A stretch of 64,000 bases of DNA from Mycolicibacterium sp. CH28. Its GTDB lineage: Bacteria > Actinomycetota > Actinomycetes > Mycobacteriales > Mycobacteriaceae. Under the pieces are notes generated by a model. It made no database searches. It was given only the letters and a program-made list of their open reading frames with translations, and was not told the DNA's origin. The position numbers and the translations under genes were made by a program. Positions 52,876-63,849 of the stretch are shown here, one piece after another. Position 1 is the first letter of the stretch. Each line of letters begins with the position of its first letter. The stretch spans positions 62,001-126,000 of the forward strand of contig NZ_SRLQ01000008.1 of the NCBI RefSeq assembly GCF_004745805.1, written 5' to 3'.

Positions 52876-52995
52876 GACCCGCGCTTGCCGTGCAGCCTGT
52901 TGGGGCTGCTCAACCTGGTCATCACCCGGGGCACCCCACCGCGGTTGGAGGGTTGCCGGCCAGCGAGCCGGGGCTTGACGCTGGCGCTCATGACC
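52876..52995 (-). promoter_or_regulatory. SAM-IV riboswitch
   Basis: Read on the minus strand, the 120 bases from 52995 (GGTCATGAGCGCCAGC...) to 52876 (...AAGCGCGGGTC) match, almost base for base, the SAM-IV aptamer recalled from Mycobacterium sp. MCS. The conserved pieces GTCAAGCCCCGGCT, GCCGGCAACCCTCCAACCGCGG, GGGGTGCCCCGGGTGATGACC and AGGTTGAGCAGCC occur in order. GGTCATGA can pair with the later TGATGACC to close the core. It lies 165 bases upstream of metY, so SAM binding should reduce metY-metX expression. The rest of the leader (52711-52875) holds no obvious U-rich terminator. Confidence 0.95.
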
Positions 52996-53177
52996 GAACC
53001 AAAGCGTAGCGCACACCTGTAACAGGAGGCCAGCGGGATATTGGCCCGGCCCGGGGTATGCACTGTGACGTAGACCTCGGCACGGATCCGGCGACCGCGA
53101 TCACGTAGCGTCGGGTGCGACGCGATACTGGTAGCCGCCAACGAACCTGACTGAAGACGACGCGGAGAGAACAGCAA

Positions 53178-55396
<2,219 letters not shown>

Positions 55397-55403
<7 letters not shown>

Positions 55404-55416
55404 TCCGGGCTAGGCG
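55397..55416. terminator. Bidirectional hairpin between icd2 and the hydrolase gene
   Basis: CGCCTAG (55397-55403), loop TCCGGG, CTAGGCG (55410-55416): a perfect 7-base stem. The TAG stop of icd2 is in the left arm and the TAG stop of the opposite gene is in the right arm. No U tract follows, as is common for mycobacterial terminators. Confidence 0.6.
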
Positions 55417-56246
55417 GGATTGACCCGCCGTACCGGTGGCACCTGTTGATCGAGCCAGCCGACGACGAGGTCGGCGACGCGCTGCGGAGCCTCGAACATC
55501 GGGATGTGCCCGACGCCGTCGAGTTGGGTGACCTTGTCGATGGCCGGGATGTGCTTGAGGAAGTGCTTGGTGAACCGCGGGTGCGGCAGCACCCGGTCCC
55601 GCTCGCAGACCACCAGGTGGGTCGGGATCGTGGTGGCGGTCAGCTCCATCAACCCGGGCATCAGCAATGCCTTGATCAGCAGCTGGTAGTACGCCCGGCA
55701 GTGGGTGACGTCGTCGATGATCTCGATCAGCTGCGCATCGGACAGTCCGGCGGGGGTGGCGCTGATCGGGACGCTGGCGGCGGCTTTGGCGCCGGGCAGG
55801 CGTAACGCCCGTTCACCGAAGATCACGGCAGTCAACCAGACCGGTGCGCCAGCGACGAATTTGCCGACGATCTCGTATTTGACCGGTGACCAGCGGTGCC
55901 ACCCGCCGGCCGGGGCGATCGCGGTCAGCGTGCGGGCCCGCCCGCGCCGCTCGAGTTCGAAGGCCACCCAGCCGCCCAGCGAGTTGCCGACGATGTGGGC
56001 GGTGTCCCAGCCGAGTTCGTCGAGTTGTCGTTCGACGTGGTCGGCCAGGGTGTTGGTGTCCAGGAAGAACGACCGGGAGGGTGGGCCGCCGTTGTGGCCG
56101 GCCATCGTCGGCGCGAACACCTCGTAGCGGCCGGTGCCGGCCAGTAGCGGTGCTACCTCGGACCAGACGTAGGAGGACATCATGAAGGGGTGCAGCAGCA
56201 GGACGGGGTCCCCGGCTCCCAGGTGAATCGCTTCTCGTGACGCCAC
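55410..56246 (-). CDS. Alpha/beta hydrolase
   Basis: A 278-residue alpha/beta-hydrolase-fold protein. The oxyanion strand is PVLLLHPFMMSSYVW, the nucleophile elbow GNSLGG, the acid in CERDRVLPHPRF and the histidine in GVGHIPMFEAPQRV. It has no signal peptide, so it acts in the cytosol; the substrate is unknown. GTG at 56246 lies 51 bases from the divergent exonuclease gene. It occupies the position of Rv3338 in M. tuberculosis (from memory). Confidence 0.88.
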   Translation of the reverse strand: MASREAIHLGAGDPVLLLHPFMMSSYVWSEVAPLLAGTGRYEVFAPTMAGHNGGPPSRSFFLDTNTLADHVERQLDELGWDTAHIVGNSLGGWVAFELERRGRARTLTAIAPAGGWHRWSPVKYEIVGKFVAGAPVWLTAVIFGERALRLPGAKAAASVPISATPAGLSDAQLIEIIDDVTHCRAYYQLLIKALLMPGLMELTATTIPTHLVVCERDRVLPHPRFTKHFLKHIPAIDKVTQLDGVGHIPMFEAPQRVADLVVGWLDQQVPPVRRVNPA

Positions 56247-56297
56247 ACCCCGACCGTAAAGGTGATACCGCCGGTACCGCAAGATAGGTTTTGTTCT

Positions 56298-57101
56298 GTG
56301 ATCGTGTCGACCATCAACGTCAATGGCGTGCGCGCGGCAGTGCGCGAGCGCTCGCCCGAGAACCTCGGCTTGCTTCCCTGGCTGACGGCCACCAACTCCG
56401 ACGTGGTGTGCCTGCAGGAGACCCGCGCCGATGACGAGCAGCTCGCCGAGGCGCTCGCTCCCGCCCTGGCCGCCGGCTGGCACCTGGCGTCGGCCTGTCC
56501 GCACCTCAAGGGTCGCAGTGGGGTGGCGGTACTGTCCCGCACCCCGATAGCCGAGGCGCGAATCGGGTTGGCGGGCACCGAGTTCGAGTTGCACGGCCGC
56601 TACCTGGAGGTCGACCTGGAATCCGGTGCGACGGTCGGCAGCGTGTACGTGCACACCGGGGAGGCCGATACCGACCGACAGCTGGAAAAGGAGCGGTTCA
56701 TGTCGGCGCTGGCCAAGCGGATGGCAGAGCTGACCGCGGACGGCCGCGAGGCGGTGATCTGCGGCGACTGGAACATCGCGCACACCGAGAACGACATCAA
56801 AGCCTGGAAGGCCAACGTCAAGAAGGCCGGGTTCCTGCCCAGCGAACGGCAGTGGCTGACCGACCTGCTCGACGCCGGCTGGGTGGACGTGGTGCGCCGC
56901 CTGCACCCCGAGGTGGCCGGCCCCTACAGCTGGTGGTCCTGGCGCGGGAAGGCCTTCGACAACGACGCGGGCTGGCGCATCGACTACCACCTGGCCAGTG
57001 AACCGCTGGCCGCCCGTGCCGTGGCCGCCCGGGTGGAGAAGCCGACGGCCTACGCGTTGCGGTGGTCGGACCACGCCCCGGTGACGGTGGAGTTCCAATG
57101 A
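56298..57101 (+). CDS. xthA: Exodeoxyribonuclease III (AP endonuclease)
   Basis: A 267-residue EEP-fold nuclease that incises abasic sites and degrades 3' ends in base excision repair. Motifs are STINVNGVRAA, VCLQETRADDEQL (metal Glu), GRSGVAVLSR, GDWNIAHTENDI (catalytic Asp/Asn) and the terminal SDHAPVTVEF (Asp-His). The GTG start at 56298 is preceded by TTGTTCT and no clear ribosome-binding site; a second GTG is two codons later. Its stop overlaps the next gene as ATGA. Confidence 0.92.
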   Translation: MIVSTINVNGVRAAVRERSPENLGLLPWLTATNSDVVCLQETRADDEQLAEALAPALAAGWHLASACPHLKGRSGVAVLSRTPIAEARIGLAGTEFELHGRYLEVDLESGATVGSVYVHTGEADTDRQLEKERFMSALAKRMAELTADGREAVICGDWNIAHTENDIKAWKANVKKAGFLPSERQWLTDLLDAGWVDVVRRLHPEVAGPYSWWSWRGKAFDNDAGWRIDYHLASEPLAARAVAARVEKPTAYALRWSDHAPVTVEFQ

Positions 57102-58351
57102 CCCTGCTGATCAAGAACGTCCGCGTCTTCGACGGGCTTTCCGGTTCGCTCGTGCCGGGACATGTGCTCATCGACGGCTCGAAAATCGCCGCCGTCGACA
57201 CCTCGCCGATCGCCGAATCCACCGCCGCCACCGTCATCGACGGAGCCGACCGCGTGTTGATGCCGGGGATGATCGACGCCCATGCGCACCTGGTCGGCAT
57301 GGCCAACACCATGCTCGACCTGGCGATGGCCTCCCAGACTCAACTGGCGGCCACCACACTGGCCCGAGCCAAAGGCACGTTGTTGCGCGGGTTCACCACC
57401 GTGCGGGACATGGCCGGCGACACCGCCGGAATCAAGAAGGTGATCGACGGTGAGCCGGCCCTTGGCCCGCGCATCTATCCCAGCCAGGCCGCGATCTCGC
57501 AGACCGGTGGACATGGCGACTTCGGGTTCGTCTACGAGCGCCCGACAGCTTTGGGCGGCAACGAATCCCGCGCCGAGACCATCGGTTTCATGCGGGTGGC
57601 GGACGGGGTCGACCGGGTCATGGCGGCGGTGCGTGAGCAACTCAAGCTCGGCGCCTCGCAGATCAAGCTGATGGCGGGCGGAGGCGCCGCCTCGCTCTAC
57701 GATCCGCTCTACACGGTGCAGTTCAGCGAGCAGGAGATGGTTGCCGCGGTTCAGGCAGCCGCCGACTACGGCACCTACGTCGCCACCCACGTGTACAACG
57801 TCACCGGAATACACCGCGCCGTACAGGCCGGGGTGAAGTCCATCGAGCACGGCCATCTGGCCGACGAGGCCACGGTCGCGATGCTCGCCGAGCGCGACGT
57901 GTGGTTGTCCACCCAGCCGTTCGCCGAACACGACCACAGTTTCCTCAATCCCGACAGCGCCGAGAAGAACCGGGAGATCTGCAGCGGTACGCCGCACATC
58001 TACGAGTGGGCCAACAAGCACGGGGTCAAGCTCGCCTGGGGCACCGATCTGCTCTTCGAACCGGAAAGCGTTGGGCGGCAAAGCGAGATGATGGCCCGCC
58101 TCGGTGAGTACGTCAGCAACGTCGACGCGCTGAAGATGGTGACGTCGGGTAACGCCGCGTTGCTGCGGTTGGCCGGTGAGCGCGACCCGTACAAGACGGC
58201 CCGGCTCGGTGAGATCACCGCGGGGGCGTGGGCCGACGTGCTGCTGGTCAACAGCGACCCGACGGTCGACCTCAAGGTGCTGGCCGACGCCGACACCGGT
58301 CTCGCGGTGATCGTCAAAGACGGCGTAATCGTGAAGAACAGCCTCGGCTAG
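57098..58351 (+). CDS. Metal-dependent amidohydrolase (imidazolonepropionase/prolidase-like)
   Basis: A 417-residue amidohydrolase-superfamily TIM-barrel enzyme. The N-terminal beta domain (LLIKNVRVFDGLSG) precedes the metal-binding H62-A-H64 in MIDAHAHLVG. A candidate metal-bridging lysine lies in QIKLMAGGGAAS. Histidines are in YVATHVYNVTGIHRA and KSIEHGHLAD, and the aspartate in LAWGTDLLFEPES. Related enzymes hydrolyse Xaa-Pro dipeptides or acyl-amino acids, so the exact substrate is open. Coupled to xthA by a four-base overlap. Confidence 0.9.
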   Translation: MTLLIKNVRVFDGLSGSLVPGHVLIDGSKIAAVDTSPIAESTAATVIDGADRVLMPGMIDAHAHLVGMANTMLDLAMASQTQLAATTLARAKGTLLRGFTTVRDMAGDTAGIKKVIDGEPALGPRIYPSQAAISQTGGHGDFGFVYERPTALGGNESRAETIGFMRVADGVDRVMAAVREQLKLGASQIKLMAGGGAASLYDPLYTVQFSEQEMVAAVQAAADYGTYVATHVYNVTGIHRAVQAGVKSIEHGHLADEATVAMLAERDVWLSTQPFAEHDHSFLNPDSAEKNREICSGTPHIYEWANKHGVKLAWGTDLLFEPESVGRQSEMMARLGEYVSNVDALKMVTSGNAALLRLAGERDPYKTARLGEITAGAWADVLLVNSDPTVDLKVLADADTGLAVIVKDGVIVKNSLG

Positions 58352-58360
58352 TTCGAGGCT
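58340..58360. terminator. Bidirectional hairpin between amidohydrolase and lipase genes
   Basis: AGCCTCG (58340-58346), loop GCTAGTT, CGAGGCT (58354-58360): a perfect 7-base stem. One TAG stop is in the loop; the opposite gene's stop overlaps the right arm. There is no U tract. Confidence 0.58.
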
Positions 58361-59423
58361 AGGCTGCCGGGCAGCCTTCACGGTTGGGACTCGCCAGCTC
58401 CTTGGGCGCGCCGTCGATCGCCTTGTGCACCGTTTCGAGCACCTGCGGGTCCCACGTCAGCGCCGTCTTCCAGTCCAGCCCGGCCGCGTTCGAGACGAAG
58501 ATGCTGTGGGTGTCGTCGAAGGTGAAGCAGCGCCGGTGCGGGAGCACGGAATCGCTGATGTCCTTGGCGAGCGCGCTCTGCAGGGCCACCAGGCCGTCGT
58601 TGGGCCACATCGCGGGGTTGACCTGGCCGGCGCTGCTGGATTTTTCGATGTTGAACTTCTTGCCACCGATCAGCACGACCGGGATCTTGTCCAGCACCCC
58701 GGACTGGAATTCGTTCCAGCCGTCCTTGCCCATCAGGAACCCTTGGTTGACCTCGCGCCCGGAGCCGGACATCAGCTGCAGCACCCGATCTTTGAAGACC
58801 TTCATCGCGGTCTCACAGAGCTTGTCGCCGAGGCAGTCGGTCAGCGGAACCAGGTTGTTGGCGTAGTCGGACAGGTAGGAGCCCTGCCACGGGGTGCCGA
58901 GTGTGGTCAGCGAGCGGATCTTCACCGGGGAGTTCGTCGACGTCAACACCCGGATCGCGGCACGGGAGTAGAGCCCGCCCATCGAATGAGCGACGAGATC
59001 GACCTCGTTGACTCCCTTGTCTGTGTGCAGCCAGTTGAGGAACCGCGCCAGGTGCTCACCGGCGGTGTCGATGCTGCCGGTCGAGTTGACCGTCATGTTC
59101 TCCGGCAGGGTGATCGGGCAGACCCCGAACGGTCCGAAACCGGTCTGGTCGGTCACCTGGCCGCGACCGTTCATCGCCGGTGAGGTGTAGACGCTGTAGC
59201 CCTGCTTGAGCAGGTACTCGCGCAGGGCGGTGTCGGTGTTACCCGCGGCCAGCCCGGTCGCGCAGGCCTGATCCGGGGTGGTGAACGGGCTGGTGGCGTC
59301 CCCGCCGGACACGATCACCACCGCCGTCGACGCCGGCCGCTTCTGGTCGCCGGAATCGCTCTGACAGCCGGCCAGAAGACAGGTCATCGCTATAGCGGCG
59401 GCCAGCGCCAGTATTCGTCGCAC
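58359..59423 (-). CDS. Exported lipoprotein lipase/esterase
   Basis: A 354-residue lipoprotein. The signal LALAAAIAMTCLLAGC ends in a lipobox with C20. The alpha/beta hydrolase domain has the nucleophile S147 in VDLVAHSMGGLYSRAAI and a likely histidine in FTFDDTHSIFVSNAAG. Conserved cysteines (CATG, VCPI, CLGDKLC, CFTF) suggest disulfides outside the membrane. The family resembles triacylglycerol lipases of the LipA/LipB type. GTG at 59423 is 48 bases from the divergent trpS start. Confidence 0.87.
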   Translation of the reverse strand: MRRILALAAAIAMTCLLAGCQSDSGDQKRPASTAVVIVSGGDATSPFTTPDQACATGLAAGNTDTALREYLLKQGYSVYTSPAMNGRGQVTDQTGFGPFGVCPITLPENMTVNSTGSIDTAGEHLARFLNWLHTDKGVNEVDLVAHSMGGLYSRAAIRVLTSTNSPVKIRSLTTLGTPWQGSYLSDYANNLVPLTDCLGDKLCETAMKVFKDRVLQLMSGSGREVNQGFLMGKDGWNEFQSGVLDKIPVVLIGGKKFNIEKSSSAGQVNPAMWPNDGLVALQSALAKDISDSVLPHRRCFTFDDTHSIFVSNAAGLDWKTALTWDPQVLETVHKAIDGAPKELASPNREGCPAA

Positions 59424-59471
59424 GAAGCAGGATGGTAGCCCCGAGACACCTCGTGACAGGATTGATGGACC

Positions 59472-60488
59472 ATGAACAGTTCTTCGCGCCGTGTCGTTTT
59501 CTCCGGTGTTCAGCCGACCTCCGACTCCCTGCACCTGGGCAACGCGCTCGGTGCGATCAAGCAATGGGTCGGACTCCAGGATGACTACGACGCCTTGTTC
59601 TGCGTCGTCGACCTTCATTCGATCACCGTGCCGCAGGATCCCGACACCCTGCGCCACCGCACCCTGGTCACCGCCGCGCAGTACCTGGCGCTGGGCATCG
59701 ACCCGGCCCGCGCGACCATCTTCGTGCAGAGCCAGGTGCCCGCCCACACCCAGCTGGCGTGGGTGCTGGGGTGTTTCACCGGATTCGGCCAGGCCTCGCG
59801 GATGACGCAGTTCAAGGACAAGTCGCAGAAGCAGGGCGCGGAGGCCACCACGGTGGGGTTGTTCACCTACCCGGTGCTGATGGCCGCCGATGTCCTGCTC
59901 TACGACACCGATCTGGTCCCGGTCGGCGAGGACCAGCGCCAGCATCTGGAGCTGGCCCGCGATGTCGCGCAGCGGTTCAACGTCCGTTTCCCCGGCACCT
60001 TCGTCGTCCCCGAGCCGATGATCGCCAAGGAGACCGCCAAGATCTACGACCTCGCCGAGCCGACGTCGAAGATGAGCAAGTCGGCGGCCACCGAAGCGGG
60101 CTTGATCAGTCTGCTCGACGATCCGAAGGTGACGGCCAAGAAGATCCGTTCGGCGGTCACCGACAGCGAACGTGAGATCCGCTTCGACGTCGAGAACAAG
60201 CCGGGGGTGTCCAACCTGCTGTCCATTCAGTCGGCGGTTACCGGCACCGATATCGACACGCTGGTGGCGGGGTATGCGGGCCGCGGCTACGGCGACCTGA
60301 AGAAAGACACCGCCGACGCCGTCGTCGACTACGTCACGCCGATTCAACAGCGCGTCGACGAATTGTTGTCCGACCCGGCCGAATTGCAGACCATCCTGGC
60401 CGCCGGCGCCCAGCGGGCCCGTGAGGTGTCTGCCAAGACCGTCGGACGGGTATACGAGCGGCTAGGGTTTCTGCCGACGAATCCCTAG
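59472..60488 (+). CDS. trpS: Tryptophanyl-tRNA synthetase
   Basis: Charges tRNA-Trp. The 338-residue length is usual for bacterial class Ic TrpRS. HIGH appears as HLGN at 21-24 (SGVQPTSDSLHLGNALGAIKQW), and KMSKS is intact at 200-204. The tryptophan-binding and dimer region TQFKDKSQKQG and the ATP-contacting GEDQRQHLELARDVAQRFN are present. ATG at 59472. Confidence 0.97.
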   Translation: MNSSSRRVVFSGVQPTSDSLHLGNALGAIKQWVGLQDDYDALFCVVDLHSITVPQDPDTLRHRTLVTAAQYLALGIDPARATIFVQSQVPAHTQLAWVLGCFTGFGQASRMTQFKDKSQKQGAEATTVGLFTYPVLMAADVLLYDTDLVPVGEDQRQHLELARDVAQRFNVRFPGTFVVPEPMIAKETAKIYDLAEPTSKMSKSAATEAGLISLLDDPKVTAKKIRSAVTDSEREIRFDVENKPGVSNLLSIQSAVTGTDIDTLVAGYAGRGYGDLKKDTADAVVDYVTPIQQRVDELLSDPAELQTILAAGAQRAREVSAKTVGRVYERLGFLPTNP

Positions 60489-60506
60489 ACGCTGTGAGAG
60501 GCGGGC

Positions 60507-61535
60507 ATGACCGAACCTGCCAAGCCCGGCATCCTGGCTCGGCTGCGCGCCCGCTACGGCTGGCTCGACCACGCCATGCGCGCCCAGGGGCGCTACCAGG
60601 ACACCAGGGGCGACTTCTTCGCCGCCGGCATCACCTACTTCACGATCTTCGCGCTGTTCCCGATGCTGATGGTGGGGTTCGCCGCCGCCGGCTTCGTCCT
60701 GGCCAGCCAGCCCGAGCTGCTGAGTGAGATCGAGGCCCGGATCACGGCGACCGTCTCCGGTGACTTCGGCGCCCAGCTGGTGAAATTGATGGAGTCGGCG
60801 ATCCAATCCCGCACGTCCGTCGGCGTCATCGGGCTGGCCACTGCGGCTTGGGCCGGCCTGGGCTGGATCTCGAACCTGCGTGAGGCGCTCAGCCAGATGT
60901 GGGGTGAACAGCGCGGCGATGGCCAGGGTTTCGTGCGTACCAAACTGTCGGACCTGTTGGCGTTGGCGTCGGTGTTCGTTGCGATCACGCTGACGATCGC
61001 GCTGTCCGCGCTGGGCGATCCCTCGGTGATGACCAGGGTCCTGGAATGGGCCGGCGTGCATCATGTTCCGGGGCTGAACGTCGGGCTGCGGGTGGTGTCG
61101 ATCTTGACATCGTTCGTGGTGTCCTGGCTGCTGTTCGCCTGGATGATCGCCCGGCTGCCGCGCGAGTCGCTGAGCTTTCGCAGTAGTGCGCGGGCCGGCC
61201 TGATCGCCGCGGTCGCCTTCGAGATCTTCAAGATGGTCGGCTCGATCTATCTGCGCTCGGTGGTGCACGGCCCCGCGGGAGCGACGTTCGGTCCGGTGCT
61301 CGGGTTGATGGTGTTCGCTTACATCACCGCCCGGCTGGTGCTGTTCGCCACCGCGTGGGCGGCGACGTCGACCGAGGAGTTGCGCCCAGAGCCGGTCGCG
61401 GCCCCCGCGCCGGCGGTGATCACCGTGCGTGGCGGCCCCGACGAGGGATTGTCCACCCTGCAGTGGTTGGGCGCGGTGGGCGTGGGCGCGCTTGGCGCAC
61501 TGGGGCTTTCCCGGTTGTGGCGGGGCGGCCGGTAG
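60507..61535 (+). CDS. yhjD: YhjD/YihY-family inner membrane protein
   Basis: A 342-residue membrane protein of the YihY/RNase BN-like family (the RNase name is historical). About six membrane segments are seen, with the first conserved block GDFFAAGITYFTIFALFPMLMVGFAAAGFVL. Later blocks are AGLGWISNLREALSQMWGE and YLRSVVHGPAGATFGPVLGLMVFAYITARLVLFATAWA. In E. coli YhjD has been linked to lipid A-precursor transport; its role in mycobacteria is not known. It follows trpS as in M. tuberculosis. Confidence 0.92.
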   Translation: MTEPAKPGILARLRARYGWLDHAMRAQGRYQDTRGDFFAAGITYFTIFALFPMLMVGFAAAGFVLASQPELLSEIEARITATVSGDFGAQLVKLMESAIQSRTSVGVIGLATAAWAGLGWISNLREALSQMWGEQRGDGQGFVRTKLSDLLALASVFVAITLTIALSALGDPSVMTRVLEWAGVHHVPGLNVGLRVVSILTSFVVSWLLFAWMIARLPRESLSFRSSARAGLIAAVAFEIFKMVGSIYLRSVVHGPAGATFGPVLGLMVFAYITARLVLFATAWAATSTEELRPEPVAAPAPAVITVRGGPDEGLSTLQWLGAVGVGALGALGLSRLWRGGR

Positions 61536-61547
61536 GGCCTACCGGCC
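61527..61547. terminator. Bidirectional hairpin between yhjD and dacB
   Basis: GGCCGGTAG (61527-61535), loop GGC, CTACCGGCC (61539-61547): a perfect 9-base stem. Both TAG stop codons, one per strand, lie in the two arms and pair with each other. No U tract. Confidence 0.65.
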
Positions 61548-62786
61548 TCGTGCGGGCCTGCGGTTGACCGAACGCGCGGCCATGATGAGCCCGAACACGA
61601 TCAGCGTGCCGACCACCGCGACGCCCACCCGTACCGGCACCGCGTCGGCGGCGGGCAGCATCGGTGCGGCGTTGGCGTTGACCGCGTTGGCGGGGTCAGG
61701 CTTGGGCGGCGTCAGCGAGGGGTCCGGGTCGATCAGATTGCCGATCTTGGTTCCCGGTGGGGTGGCGAAGCCGTAGTCGAGCAGGTGGGCGGCTTGCTGC
61801 CAGGGCGGGATCGGCTGCCGCGTTCCGCGCATCAGGATCGCCACCAGCCGGCGGCCGTCCCGATTGGCGGCGCCGACGAAGGTCTGACCGGCGTCATCGG
61901 TGTACCCGGTCTTGCCGCCGAGCGCGCCCGGATAGTTGTAGAGCAGCTGATTGTCGTTCTCCAGCTGATACCCGGGATGGTCGCCGTCCTCGCCCGGCTT
62001 GGCCGGATGCCCGGGGAAGGGGTAGTTCTGGGTGGCGACGATGCTCGCGAAAGTCGGGTTCTCCCAGGCGTATCGGTAGAACAGGCCGATGTCGTAGGCC
62101 GACGTGCTCATCCCGGGCCCGTCCAGCCCGGAGGGCGTCGCCGCGCGGGTGTCCTGCGCGCCGAGCTTGCGGGCCAGCCCGTTGATCTTCTGCAGGGCGA
62201 CGTCCATCCCGCCGAGCTGGACTGCCAACGCGTGCGCCGCGTCGTTGCCCGAGTGCATCAGCAGGCCGTGCAGCAGATCGTTGACGGTGTAGTGGCCGCC
62301 CTCGTCGACGCCGACTCGGGTGCCCTCGGCGTTGGCGTCGTCCTGGGTTCCCTCGACCATCTTGTTCAGCGGCAGCTCGTTGATCGACTGCATCGCGGCG
62401 AGCACCTTGATGATGCTGGCGGGACGGTGGCGGGCGTGCGGATCGCGCGCGGCGATGATGTCGCCGGTATCGAGGTCGGCCACCACCCACGATTCGGCCG
62501 AGATGTCGTCGGGCACCGGCGGTGTGCCGGGCGCGACGATCACGCCGCAGCTGGACAGCGCGTCGCCGCCGACCGGCTTGGCCGGGACGGGCAGCGGTTG
62601 CGGCGGGTCGCCGGCCTGGGGTACCTCCGAGGAGTCGACGGCCGGGGGAGTGGTCACCCGGTAGGGGCAGGTGTTGGGGTCTGGTGCCGCGTTGGGTTCG
62701 GCCCAGGCGATCGCCGGCGTGCCGACGACGCACAGCGTCGCGGCCACTGCGGCAGCAAACCGCGGGAAGATTCTTGAGCTCGCCAT
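61539..62786 (-). CDS. dacB: D-alanyl-D-alanine carboxypeptidase (DacB1-like)
   Basis: A 415-residue penicillin-binding protein that trims D-Ala from peptidoglycan stem peptides outside the membrane. A signal peptide ends near AIAWAEP. The SxxK motif is S124-I-I-K127, SGN is at 179-181, and KTG at 292-294 (GGKTGYT). A proline-rich stretch precedes a C-terminal membrane segment (VGVAVVGTLIVFGLIMAA) and a basic tail, so the enzyme is anchored. It corresponds to Rv3330. Confidence 0.95.
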   Translation of the reverse strand: MASSRIFPRFAAAVAATLCVVGTPAIAWAEPNAAPDPNTCPYRVTTPPAVDSSEVPQAGDPPQPLPVPAKPVGGDALSSCGVIVAPGTPPVPDDISAESWVVADLDTGDIIAARDPHARHRPASIIKVLAAMQSINELPLNKMVEGTQDDANAEGTRVGVDEGGHYTVNDLLHGLLMHSGNDAAHALAVQLGGMDVALQKINGLARKLGAQDTRAATPSGLDGPGMSTSAYDIGLFYRYAWENPTFASIVATQNYPFPGHPAKPGEDGDHPGYQLENDNQLLYNYPGALGGKTGYTDDAGQTFVGAANRDGRRLVAILMRGTRQPIPPWQQAAHLLDYGFATPPGTKIGNLIDPDPSLTPPKPDPANAVNANAAPMLPAADAVPVRVGVAVVGTLIVFGLIMAARSVNRRPARGR

Positions 62787-62853
62787 CGAGTCGCAGAGTA
62801 GGGGATTTCGGCGCCGAAATTGTGGAGCCGCGCTGTGACTGGAGTGGTTATTG

Positions 62854-63849
62854 TTACAAATCGAGACATGCGACGGCGGCCGACCCGATGCAGCCCAGCC
62901 ACAGCCTGCCGTCGTGTTCGACCACCCCGGTGGCCAGCGCGAACCGCGGATCCTCGGTGCGCAGCTGGGCCCGAAGACGCCCGTCGAGATCGATCGAGAT
63001 CGCCCACACCTGCGGGCTTGGGCTGGGTAGCCACCGGTAGGGCAGTCGCCACAGCAGCCGGCGCGCCGCGGGGGTGCGCGGCACCAGCCATTCACCGATG
63101 CGGTTGCGGTCGCTGACCAGGGCCACCCAGATTCGTCCGTCGGGGGCCAGGGAGATGTTGTCCGGATACCCGGGCAGGTTCTGCACGAGGGGCACCGGCT
63201 CACCGACCCCGGAACCGGTCAGCGGATATTTCGACACCCGGCACGCGGTGGTCTCGGCTACCACCAGCGCCGACTCGTCGGCGCTCAGTGCAACCCCATT
63301 GGCGAACCGCAGCCCGGTGGCCAGGGTGGTCACGGTGCCGTCGGCGTCGCGGCGGAACAGTGACCCGGCGGCGCGGCCCTCCAGGACGGCGCCCTTGTAG
63401 TACTCGTAGCGGAACCGGGACGTCGATTCGGTGAAATAGATGGTGCCGTCCGACGATTCGACGACGTTGCTGCAGAACGTCAGCGGCCGGCCGGCCACCT
63501 CGCGCACCAGGGTCTCGATCTGCCCGGTGCCAGGGTCCAGCCGCAGCAGCCCGCGGTGGCTGTCGCAGATCAGCAGCCTGCCGTCGCGACCGACCGCCAG
63601 GCCCAGCGGGCGCCCGCCGGTGTTGGCCACCACCTCGGGCCCACTCCCGGGGCGGATCCGCACGATCGCACCGTCGTCGGTCCCGGTCCAGATCGCGCCG
63701 GTGGCGTCGACCACGACGTCCTCGGGCGCGTGGCCGGGTACGTCGATGATCCGCAGCGGTCCGCCGAGATCCGGCGGTGGCAGCGGCACCGAGGCCGGCG
63801 GCTGCCACCGCACGGGGTCTATCGACGGTTTAGTGCCAGGCGTCGCCAC
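62854..63849 (-). CDS. SMP-30/strictosidine-synthase-like beta-propeller hydrolase
   Basis: A 331-residue six-bladed beta-propeller. Repeated segments of the type GHAPEDVVVDATGAIWTGTDDGAIVRI, GRPLGLAVGRDGRLLICDSHRGLLRLD, ANGVALSADESALVVAET, and YPDNISLAPDGRIWVAL mark the SMP-30/gluconolactonase and strictosidine-synthase-like group, which are metal-dependent lactonases or esterases. GTG at 63849 overlaps the end of the upstream aminotransferase gene by 20 bases, so the two are co-transcribed. Confidence 0.88.
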   Translation of the reverse strand: MATPGTKPSIDPVRWQPPASVPLPPPDLGGPLRIIDVPGHAPEDVVVDATGAIWTGTDDGAIVRIRPGSGPEVVANTGGRPLGLAVGRDGRLLICDSHRGLLRLDPGTGQIETLVREVAGRPLTFCSNVVESSDGTIYFTESTSRFRYEYYKGAVLEGRAAGSLFRRDADGTVTTLATGLRFANGVALSADESALVVAETTACRVSKYPLTGSGVGEPVPLVQNLPGYPDNISLAPDGRIWVALVSDRNRIGEWLVPRTPAARRLLWRLPYRWLPSPSPQVWAISIDLDGRLRAQLRTEDPRFALATGVVEHDGRLWLGCIGSAAVACLDL

